DNA of 64,000 nucleotides, taken from the NCBI GenBank assembly GCA_949752795.1, contig OX457056.1:178646428-178710427 (forward strand). Direction: 5' to 3'. Shown piece after piece: positions 55,712 to 64,000 of the stretch. The DNA comes from Hyperoodon ampullatus. Its lineage: Eukaryota; Chordata; Mammalia; Artiodactyla; Ziphiidae. The translations under genes and the position numbers were made by a program. Under the pieces are notes generated by a model. The model made no database searches. It was not told where the DNA came from and saw only the letters and a program-made list of their open reading frames with translations. The number at the start of each line of letters is the position of its first letter. Within the stretch, counting starts at the first letter, position 1.

Positions 55712-56722
55712 ATTTTTTTTTTTTTCATCAGAGATGGGTGGGATTCATCACTTTATTTTCTCATTTTTTTAAGGAAGGAACACTTGTATTTTTTAATTCC
55801 ACAATACTAATTCCACGACAGCTTTTCTAGCCATAATTGTACCTCCAAAAATAGTCACTTTACTGAAACAACTGTCCCTTCAAAAAAGCATAAATATTTA
55901 TCATTCCTCCTTGATAGATACTACACATGTACGCCAAGAACTGATTCATTCTTCGCAAGTCAGCAGTTTCATCCAATAGTAAAGAAACATGTCTACTATC
56001 ATACGTGGTGTTATTTGCTATAGAGAATTCACCAAAGCCTGTTCTGAGCAGAATATTTGGCATTAGTTCTGTGTGAATCACAAGAGTTTTATCAATAGAT
56101 AGTGTAGCTTGTACCTTTTTTCCTTGTGTGAAATACAGCTTTGAAAAATGCCTCTTTTCTTTTGGTCTCTTACATAATTTAAGTGACTGAATTAATTTGG
56201 GGACACTAGTGTTATTTTTATTAATTTTTCCAGAAAGACATTGCATCTTTGAAAATGAACCACAAGCTTTGATGACTTCATGTCACTACTAGCTAAGGTT
56301 TTCTTACAGTAGCAGCATGTTTTTTCTGGGCTCCAGGGGAGCAGGAGGAAGGCAGTGCCAGGGACAGCTGGCATGATTCCTCTTTCTGTCTTTGATGGGG
56401 ATGTGGCCTTGCAATCATGAGCCTTGCTTAATTTGGTCCATGAACCAGGAGAGTGTCGTATTTGTAAACATTCCCTTCAAAAAAGGGAAAAGGTTCTAAG
56501 TGTATATTTGTCCAGATTGGTAACGTCCACAGAAAAAAAAAAAACCAAAAAGCAAAAATTGGCTTTCTTGTACTTCTGGCTGGGTCCTACCTGACTTGCA
56601 GGGTTCACTGGAGACTTTGGCCCCAAGAACAAGAGAAGAGCCCACAATGACAGGCTGGGCCTGTTTCTTTCTGGGGCCACCGCCATCTTCACGCTTCTGT
56701 TAAGGTCTGTATCCTTTGTCAA
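55712..56722 (-). pseudogene. Processed pseudogene with hAT-transposase / ZBED-like domain
   Basis: The minus strand encodes a decayed BED-type zinc knuckle (CCYCKKTLASSDMKSSKLVVHF, given here only as CCYC...HF; within 56192-56374). After a frameshift comes a hAT transposase segment (55860-56246) with LLLDETADLRRMNQFLAY, corresponding to the 'LQLDESTD...AQLL' core of ZBED5/SCAND3-type genes and hAT elements. Downstream an AATAAA (antisense, about 55750) lies about 25 bp before an A12 tract (antisense T, 55712-55724), as in a retrotransposed mRNA. The 5' end (about 56680) is GC-rich with an ATGGCGG. The parent gene is not identified. Stops at about 56187 and 56480 show it is dead. Confidence 0.6.
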
Positions 56723-57029
56723 AAAAAGTTAGGAATTTATATGGTGTATGGGTGTATGTATGTGTGTTTACTACCCACAAATCCAAAACCTATTTCCAGA
56801 GGTAGAACAGCACACTAAGGACTAGGAGTTAATAAAGTGGTTGGTTCCATCAATCCCCATTTTCAGATATTCATCATTGTATTTTCTGGTCATATTTTAT
56901 TTTTTAGGTACTTGTGCTATATCACTGTAGGTACAAATTCACTTGTCCCAGCACATAGAGTTATGTCTCCACTTAAGTCACCTCTTTTATTTGTATTTAC
57001 AACATCAGTGTGAGTGGTACTACATTTTC
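56723..57029. other. Unassigned sequence
   Basis: It contains a small TGTATG-rich stretch at about 56739-56767 and otherwise nothing recognised. Confidence 0.35.
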
Positions 57030-58290
57030 AAACTTTTCAGTGGCTTTATTGAGGTGAGTTGATTTATAATCAACTGCACATATAAAGAGTGTATCATTTG
57101 ATAAGTTGAATAGATGTGTACACACATGAAACCGTCAAGAAACCATTTTACCATCAAGATAATGAACATATCCATCACCCTGAAAAATTACTTTGTGCCT
57201 ATTTGTAATTGTACCCTCCAGCTCTCTAACCCTCCATCCCCAGGCAATCACTGATCTGCTTCCTGTTATTGTAAATTAGTCTGCATTTTCTGGAATTTAA
57301 TACAAATGGAATCATATAGAATGCACTCTTTCTTGTCTGGCTTCTTTCACTCACCGTCATTGTTTTGAAATTCAAACATGTTGTATGTATTAGTAGTTTT
57401 TTCTCCCATTTTTATTGTTGAGCAGTGTTCCATCATATGGACATACAGCAATTTCTTTATCTTGTTGATGGACATTTGTGTTGTTTTCAGTCAGTGGCTA
57501 CTACAAACAAAACTATTACTAACGTTAATGAACAGATCTTTAAATGGGCATATGCTTTAATTTCTCTTGGGTACACACTTAGGAGTGGAATGGCTGCATC
57601 ATATCGTAGATGTATTTTTAACTTTTTATAAAACTGCCAGACTGTTTTACAAAGTGTCTGTATCATTTTACATTCCTTTCAGCAGTGGATGAGAGTTCCA
57701 GTTGCTCCACATCCTTGAAAGAATTGGTATGGCCACTCTTTTAATTTTCAAGTTTCTAATAGTGGATAGTGGAATCTTATTGTGTTTTAATTTGCATTTC
57801 CCTAATGTCTAATGATGTTCAGCTAATGACTCTTGACTGATGTGTATGCACTTATTTACCATCATGTATCTTTTTTGGTGAAATATCCATTCAAATGTTT
57901 CATCCATTTTGAATTTTTTAAATTATTTTTTATTGTCTTAGACTTCTTTATATATTCTGGATGTGGTTTCATTGATTTTTCTCTATTGTTCTTCTGTTCT
58001 ATTTCATCGATTTCAATCTAATTTTTACTGTTTCCTTCCTTGTGCTTACTTTGTCTTTATTTGTTCTTTTTTTTTTTTTTCTAATTTGTTAAGAGATAAG
58101 CCATGGTCATTGAACTGAAAATTTTCTTCTTTCTAAAATATCAGTATTTAGTGGTGTAAATGTCCCCTTCAGTACTGCCTTAGTTGCATTCCATAACTTT
58201 TGATATGTTGTATTTTCATAATCATTCAGTTCAAAATACTAATTTCCCATTCTGATGTCTCCTTTGACCCATGAATTATTTAAAAATGCA
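57030..58290 (-). mobile_element. Old L1 (L1M), antisense, with internal deletion
   Basis: From 57030 it follows the antisense L1M 3'UTR and ORF2 C-terminus ('tcactgatctgcttcctgtt', 'ggagtggaatggctgcatca', 'ggtgaaatatccattcaaat'). At about 57965 the order jumps from the ORF2 C-terminal region to sequence near the ORF2 linker ('ctattgttcttctgttctat', 'gcattccataacttttgata', 'cctttgacccatgaattatt'). The missing middle, nearly 2 kb, was lost by deletion or during reverse transcription. Confidence 0.8.
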
Positions 58291-58299
58291 ATCCAGAGC

Positions 58300-59749
58300 T
58301 AGAATTAAAGGTAAACGTAAATGGGGAAATAAACACCCACAGCAGACCTTGCTCTGTAGTGCAAGTCAGTGTAGACAATCGGGGAGAGACTAAACAAAGT
58401 GGGAAAATACCAGAACAGGTCCGAGTCCTCTCAAGTTGGAACACAGTTATTGAAGACTTGAAATAAACAGACTCAAAAATGTGCAAAACTAGAGCAGCAG
58501 TCCAGGGAAGGCTCCATTTCTGCGGTTGTCTTGAAAAGGATGGACGTGTCTGGGTGGCTTCATGGCAAAGATGAGGAAGGAAGCAGGTAGAAGAAATAAA
58601 CACTATACAAACAAAAGAGGACTGATGAATTGGAAGATGCTCCAACTTTCTCCATTTATGATTCTATCCCCAAGAAAATTGTACTCTCTGTAGCAAGAGA
58701 GAAGGATACTGTTCAACTAAGAAACCCAGCAGACTAATCCAAAAGTTTTAACCTTCCTACATAGAAGGAGGTCAACTGCTAATCTAGAAAAATAGAAGAC
58801 ATTTTAAAATTAAAGGAAATCAACTGCTAATCTAGAAAAATGGAAGGCATTTTAAAATTAAAGGAAATCAAATCAAAATTAAAGGGCCACACAAAACAAC
58901 TCTAAATAGAAATTGAAAATAAGAATCAACTTATTTAGCTAATGAAAACATTTGCCTAAAATGAAAATGAAACAGGAAAATGGTAGTACAACACTCTAAC
59001 AGGAATTAAATACTACTAAAAAAACACTTGCAAATAAAGAACACCTTGATTCAAAATTTACAACTTTGATTCAAAAATAAAAACTCCCAAGAGAAATGAA
59101 CCAAAAAAAATTAAAAGAACAAGATGAAATGACATGTGATCAAATCAGGAAAGAATTTGAAGTAAAAGGACAAATAATCAGAAGAATGAAGACTAAATTA
59201 TAGGTGCCCGAAGGATAGTGGACTGAAGTAATAAAACAGAAAAAAAAGAAGTAAATACAATTAAGAAAGAGGGTAGAAGCATCTGAAAAACAAGTTATGA
59301 AAGATAAGTAAAGAAGATCCAAAACACCTATTATTGGAATCTCTGAAGAAGAAAAACAAAATATAGAATGGAACTAATACCTAAAATTGTAATCCAAAAA
59401 AAATCTGTAAATAAAAAAATGATCTGTATCTATATATCAAAATGTTACTCTGTAAGTTTGGAAAATTGACCAGTAACCAACAGCTCTGCGACATATCCTG
59501 GTGAAACTTTTAATCTTTAAAAATAAAGAAAAAAAAAAAAAAACCTCTAGCCTCCAGGCAAAAATATATATAGCTGACAAAGGAAAGAGAAACAGTGTAG
59601 CATCAGACTTCTTTCCATCAACCTACAAAGCAAGAACAAAGAGGAGCATCATTTTTAAACAACTCAAGGAAAAAAAGTGATAACCAAGGACTTTATGTCC
59701 AGACAAACTGTTCTTCATATATCAGAATTATAAAAAAACAGTTTTCATA
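58300..59749 (+). mobile_element. HAL1-type (half-LINE) element, sense, first part
   Basis: From about 58640 the sequence follows HAL1: 'gaattggaagatgctccaac', an A-rich coiled-coil-coding ORF1 region, 'ttggaatctctgaagaagaa', 'agctctgcgacatatcctgg', 'aagaggagcatcatttttaa', 'tgataaccaaggactttatg'. The part before about 58640 is assigned only by position. It contains a 48-bp in-frame tandem duplication (58772-58867) and is split by a Tigger at 59750. No frame is open. Confidence 0.7.
58772..58867 (+). repeat. 48-bp tandem duplication inside the HAL1 ORF1
   Basis: Two adjacent copies (58772-58819, 58820-58867) start TCAACTGCTAATCTAGAAAA and end AAAGGAAA and differ at only a few bases. The unit is 16 codons and lies in the coiled-coil part of the decayed ORF1. 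Confidence 0.9.
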
Positions 59750-60070
59750 CAGTTGGCCCTCCCTATGTACTGGTTCTGCATCTGTGGATTCAATCGAGGA
59801 TCAAAAATATTTGGAAGAAAAAAAAATCCAAAAAGTTCCAAAAAGCAAAACTTGAATTTGTGGCACACTGGTAACTATTTATATAGCACTTACATTGTAT
59901 TAGGTATTATAAGTAATCTAGAGATAATTTAAAGTATATGGGAAGATGTGCATAGACTATGTAGTATTTGCAAATGCTACGCCATTTTATAGAAGGTGCT
60001 TGAGCATCCGTAGAATTTGGTATCCATGGGGGATTTGTTCCAGGAACCTGTGGATACCAAGGGATGAGTG
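59750..60070. mobile_element. Tigger-type DNA transposon (MER2-like), inserted in HAL1
   Basis: The left end is CAGTTGGCCCTCCCTATG and the right end, ATACCAAGGGATGAGTG, is its near complement. TA lies on both sides (59748-59749 and 60071-60072). Internal landmarks: 'gtattaggtattataagtaa', 'tctagagataatttaaagta', 'acgccattttatagaaggtg', 'atccatgggggatttgttcc'. About 320 bp, no transposase. Confidence 0.9.
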
Positions 60071-60072
60071 TA

Positions 60073-60185
60073 TTCAAAAACTCAGGGGATACTGTACTCA
60101 GAGCCCTTCCTGAAGAATCTATGACAGATGAGCTTTGCCTCTACCAAGAGTGACTGGGGAGCTTTGGCAAGATGTGATGACTATG
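60073..60185 (+). mobile_element. HAL1-type element, sense, second part
   Basis: 'actcaggggatactgtactc', 'agagcccttcctgaagaatc' and 'atgacagatgagctttgcct' continue the HAL1 ORF1 3' part after the Tigger. Confidence 0.65.
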
Positions 60186-60836
60186 ACCACTGAACGAACC
60201 ACTTCCACTCTTCCCTTGCCTGGAAGAAGGTCCAAGTTCTGCTCTGCCTCCCCTCCATACTAGCTTGACTTTCAGAACTGAGGCCCAAATGGGCAGACCT
60301 GAGATCAACCAGGCAGAGATGTTTTCTATGTGAATGTTGCCTGTGTGTGAGCACTAAATCTTTAAAAACTAACTGGAAATATCTTGCTCATTTCAACAGC
60401 GAAATATGTTCTCTGTGGATTCCATCCCCAGTCGTGGCTGCTTAAGATAATAGACAACTGAATTTTAGAAATGAAAGGCAGGAAAAGGCAGTAGTCTGCA
60501 GGCTGCCCATGAAAATTTGCAGAGGAGAATTTATGAATTTGAGTCATACAGACAGGAGCAGACTGTCTTGCATAGAGGAAACAACAAAGAAGAAGATAAG
60601 TCTTAATTGTTCCCAGTGTTTATCTCGTGGGTATTTGAATGCCTCTGTTGCCTAACAAAGACAGTGTTTGGTGCCCTTCCATATTATGCTAAATTGGGGG
60701 AGGGATATGTTCCTCGAGTTTCAGCAATACTCTAAGCCCTCATATCATCCTTGGTGCCAGTAGGAGGTATGGGCATCCCTGAATGGTTTTAAGGGTTTCC
60801 TCCCTCTGTTTACATTCCTTGTGAAATAGACCCTTG
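60186..60836. other. Unassigned sequence
   Basis: No repeat was recognised; it may include the diverged HAL1 3' end. A 61-codon minus ORF is of chance length. Confidence 0.35.
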
Positions 60837-61075
60837 CTATTCAAAGTGTGCCTAGCACCAGCAGTACTGGCATCATTGAGGAGCTTGTTAGAGATGCAGA
60901 ATCTGTCTGCATTTCTAAAGTATCTTAAACTTGAATATACATACAAATTATCTGGAGATCTTGTTAAAGGTAGATTTTGGTTCAGAAGTCTGAGGTGGGG
61001 CCCAAGATTCTGCATTTCTAACAAGGTCTCAGGTGATTTCAATGTTTCTGGTCCTCGGGTCCTTGCGATACACTA
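60837..61075. mobile_element. MER5-type hAT elements, two overlapping or nested pieces
   Basis: 60837-60915 reads as a MER5 start ('ctattcaaagtgtgcctagc', 'gaggagcttgttagagatgc'). 60925-61075 reads as a second MER5 with its own order ('ttatctggagatcttgttaa', 'ggtggggcccaagattctgc', 'aacaaggtctcaggtgattt'). Either one MER5 was inserted in another, or a local duplication occurred. Confidence 0.65.
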
Positions 61076-61469
61076 GATCACTTCTACTCAGTTCCCTTCC
61101 AGAAGGGGTTTGTTGAAGGAACCTTTTCTGATATTCCCTGGCAGGCTAGTGTGTCCTGTGTTTCCCTATACATATCTAAAAAGAGCAATAAGCCATCATA
61201 AGTGGAGAGGATCTCCTGAGGACCCAGAACTAGGTTTTGTCTATAGTGGTTATTCCTAGACTAAATTTCCCTTATCTAGTCTTCTCAGGAAGTCACATAG
61301 AATCAGGAATCACAGTTATCCATACCTATCTTGAAGTTTTTAGTGATCTCTTGACTATTGTGCAGATTCAAGAAAGGGCTGGCTCTTAATGTATAGGTGA
61401 ATTTATTATGTAAGACATCAGTAGGAATATAATATAGTGAAATCCAACAAACAAAAAACAGTGCTACTT
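61076..61469. other. Unassigned sequence
   Basis: No repeat or gene was recognised. Confidence 0.35.
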
Positions 61470-61635
61470 CATCTTGATTGCTTATCAAATCACATAGGAC
61501 CTTTTAAAAATGTCATTTCCTAAGCCTAACCTCAGAGATATTGAATCATAATCTGTACAGGCAACAAGTATTTGCATTTTTAAAAACTTCACGGGTGATT
61601 CTGATGCCAAGATAGTTTCAGAACACTATTCTGTG
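61470..61635. mobile_element. MER5-type hAT element
   Basis: 'cttatcaaatcacataggac', 'cctaagcctaacctcagaga', 'ttgaatcataatctgtacag' and 'tcacgggtgattctgatgcc' follow MER5 order. Confidence 0.65.
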
Positions 61636-61639
61636 TAAA

Positions 61640-63895
61640 TTATTTTCCTGGAGTTATATAACCTGGTGATACAAGATCAAACTGACAAAAAATGGGCAAG
61701 AATAATAAGAATATTGGAGATTCAAACAACCCAGTTATCAAGCTTGGTCTAATGGAGAAATACAGAACTGTGCACTCAGTAACTGGAAAATACATATTTC
61801 TTTTCAAACACACATGTAATAATTACAAAAACTGTCCACAAACTAAGATATTAATCAAGTCTTAAATGCAAAAGAATGATTAGTATACAGATCATATTTT
61901 CTATCAACAATTAAACTCAATTTTTACTGAAAAAGCCCCACAGGCTCAGAAACTTAAGATACATACTTCCAGACAATACATAAGTCAAACAAAATCATAA
62001 TGAATATTAGAAAATGCTTAGACTGGAAAATAATAAAACCACGAAATGTTGAAGTTTGTAGGATGAAGACAAGTGGTAATTCAAGCTCATGTTAGAAAAA
62101 AAGAAAATCTAAAAATCTATAAGCTAAAAATTCAACTTAAAAAATGTGGAAGTGAATAACAGACAAAAGAACAGAAAAAAGGAAATGTAATGCAAATGCA
62201 AAGATCACTTGAAAAATACTCAGAAAAAATGACAAAAAAAAGGGGAAAAAGCGATATTAAGAATAAAAAGAGGTCATGTCAAACTGTACAACAAACATTA
62301 AAAGTTAACAAGGTAATACATAAATGGGACTTGTCTATATATGTGAAAATCAAAGCAAAATTACCAGAAAATAAGTTATCAAAATTGAACCAAGAAGAAA
62401 TAAAAACCAACAAAATTAAACCTGTGGCTAAAAAAAAATCTCTCCATCCAAACATCAACAACAACAAGAAGAAAAAAAGACCGTTTTATATTTAAATCCT
62501 AACATACACTGAAGTAACAGACAATTATAATAGTATATAAATTTTACTAGATAATATAATCTTATTTTGTAAAAATAACAGCAAAACCATGTGAAGATGG
62601 TATAAGAAAGAAACTTATAGGCCAATCTCACTCATGAACATAGATGCAGAATTATAAAATATTTTTGTTAAATGAATCCATAGTATATAAGAAAGATAGT
62701 ATATCATGTCTGATATTAATTATCCAAGGAAAGCACGAATGATTTTACATTAGAACATTATTATTGTATTTCACCTCATTAAAGAACTAAACGAGAAAAA
62801 ACACATCAATAGACACAGAGAATCTATCCATAATGTCCACATGCATTGAATAATAAAAATTCCTAGAAAACCAGGAAGTATTGAATTGGCCAAAAAGTTC
62901 ATTCATGTTTTACCGTAACTTAATCTGCTAATGGGTATCTGTCAACAACTTACTGCATATAATATATTCAGAGGTGAAAGTCTAGAACCATTTTCTTTAA
63001 AATGAAACACAATATAAGTAGCTTGAGTCTTATTCTGGAGGTCCTAGACAGTGAAGTAAGACAAGAAAAGAAGAAAAATTCATAAAAGTAGAAGAAAACT
63101 GTCATTATTCACATAGGATATAAATTTAAATATAGCTAACCCTAAAGATTCTATTGGTGAATATTTATAAATAATAAGAATTATTTGAAAATTTGCTACA
63201 CATAAATTCTATATCCAAATATAAGTTGTATTTCTATATGCCAGCCACAAAGAATAGAAAATGTTATTATTTTAAAAGATAAATTTAATAAGAGCAACCA
63301 AAAATGTAATGGATCAAAGAATATATCTGACAAAGAATACACAAGACCTCTATTAAGAAAATTATAAAATTTTATTATATTAAAGAAATTTAAAATTGAT
63401 GATGAAATATACCAAGTTCAGGGAAAGGGAGACTCAATAATTTAGAAATGTCATGTCCCACACAAAGGACCCCTTTGATTTCAATAACAGTCCTAACAGA
63501 GTTTTTCTTGGAATCTAACAAGGTGATTATTAAACTTATTAAGAGAACAATGTCAAGTAGAATTGAAACACACTTCAAAAGGAAGAGAAAGTTGATGGAA
63601 AATACTCTACTGGATATCACAACTTCTTATAAAGCTATTAGTATTGCTAGTTAAGGAATAGACAACTAAAACAATAGAAAAGGACTTAAGAGTCCAGAAA
63701 CAGATAAAACTTAAACTGTGATGGAGCCAGTGTGGCAGACTTTTATGAAAGATAACTATTTAAAACAATTGTGTTGGGATAGTCAATTATATACATGGAG
63801 AATAATATTAGGTTCATATCTTATATAGTTCACAAAAATCAATTCTCGATGAATTGAATACTTTAGTCAGAAAGGAAATACTTTAAAAATTTCCT
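61640..63895 (+). mobile_element. Old L1 (L1M) ORF2, sense, heavily decayed
   Basis: Endonuclease-to-reverse-transcriptase order in sense: 'ggagaaatacagaactgtgc', 'catatttcttttcaaacaca', 'aaaaagagg' linker, 'cttataggccaatctcactc' and 'atgaacatagatgcagaatt' (RT), then 'catttcacctcattaa'-like RT sequence. The 101-codon ORF at 62190-62495 is the Lys-rich linker. Many indels; no function. Confidence 0.7.
62880..62920 (+). mobile_element. Mariner terminal-repeat-like relic inside L1
   Basis: TTGGCCAAAAAGTTCATTCA followed by TGTTTTACCGTAA resembles the end of mariner elements known from cetartiodactyl genomes. Only one end is seen, with no inverted partner nearby. Confidence 0.5.
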
Positions 63896-63902
63896 GGGTT
63901 TA

Positions 63903-64000
63903 GAGGGATTGGTTCAAGATGCTGGAGTAGAAGGATGTGTGCTCACTCCCTCTTGCAAGAGCACTGGAATCACAACTAACTGCTGAACAGTCATTGACAA
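63903..64000 (+). mobile_element. 5' end of a full-length-type LINE-1, continuing past the window
   Basis: 'gttcaagatgctggagtaga', 'aggatgtgtgctcactccct' and 'atcacaactaactgctgaac' align in order with the 5'UTR start of the large L1 (sense of 43185 down to about 43090). This copy therefore begins at the L1 5' end and may be full length beyond base 64000. Confidence 0.9.

Noticed and set aside
1..64000. CRISPR array, bacterial operons, phage or plasmid features
   Set aside because: The sequence is mammalian, rich in SINEs and LINEs; the regular short repeats are microsatellites without spacers.

Overview
This is vertebrate nuclear DNA from a mammal, very probably a cetacean. The main evidence is eight tRNA-derived SINEs of the CHR type, which begin GGGCTTCCCTGGTGGCGCAG and carry A/B boxes. 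CHR SINEs belong to whales, hippos and ruminants; no Bov-B or Bov-tA type repeat was noticed, and most copies are the short (about 190 bp) form that I associate with whales. The LINE-1 sequences are of a cetartiodactyl type. Species and chromosome cannot be told from the sequence.

I found no intact protein-coding gene, rRNA gene or functional tRNA gene. The window reads as intergenic or deep-intron DNA built by layered retrotransposition. The oldest layer is L2, MIR, MER5 (hAT), Tigger elements and HAL1. Above it lie older L1M copies, three LTR-type repeats, younger L1 copies with clear target-site duplications (TSDs), and CHR SINEs.

Layout: 0.2-1.3 kb antisense L2; 1.9-6.0 kb antisense old L1; 6.0-11 kb mostly unassigned, with MIRs and a short L1; 11.4-13.1 kb a CHR dimer and a MER5 split by an L1 that is itself split; 13.1-20 kb scattered L2, MIR, old L1 and an LTR-like repeat, plus an unexplained 163-codon ORF; 20.3-22.2 kb a truncated L1; 22.8-28.3 kb CHR, MIR, L2 and an LTR with a primer-binding-site-like sequence; 28.7-30.1 kb a three-level nest and a Tigger; 31.4-36.5 kb mainly unassigned; 36.5-43.2 kb a full-length but dead L1 that may carry a 3' transduction; 43.2-50.3 kb scattered repeats; 50.9-54.1 kb a Tigger element and an L2 split by an L1; 55.4-56.7 kb a CHR SINE and a processed pseudogene with a hAT/ZBED-like domain; 57-64 kb old L1, HAL1, Tigger and MER5 copies. 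The 5' end of another full-length-type L1 starts at about 63.9 kb and runs off the window.

The points most worth following up are the candidate L1 3' transduction (36465-43197), the hAT-like processed pseudogene (55712-56722), the tandem CHR dimer with one shared TSD (11406-11851), the nested insertions, and the 163-codon ORF at 14.1-14.6 kb. Repeat names come from remembered consensus features, not from a database search, and edges without a TSD are good only to a few tens of bases.
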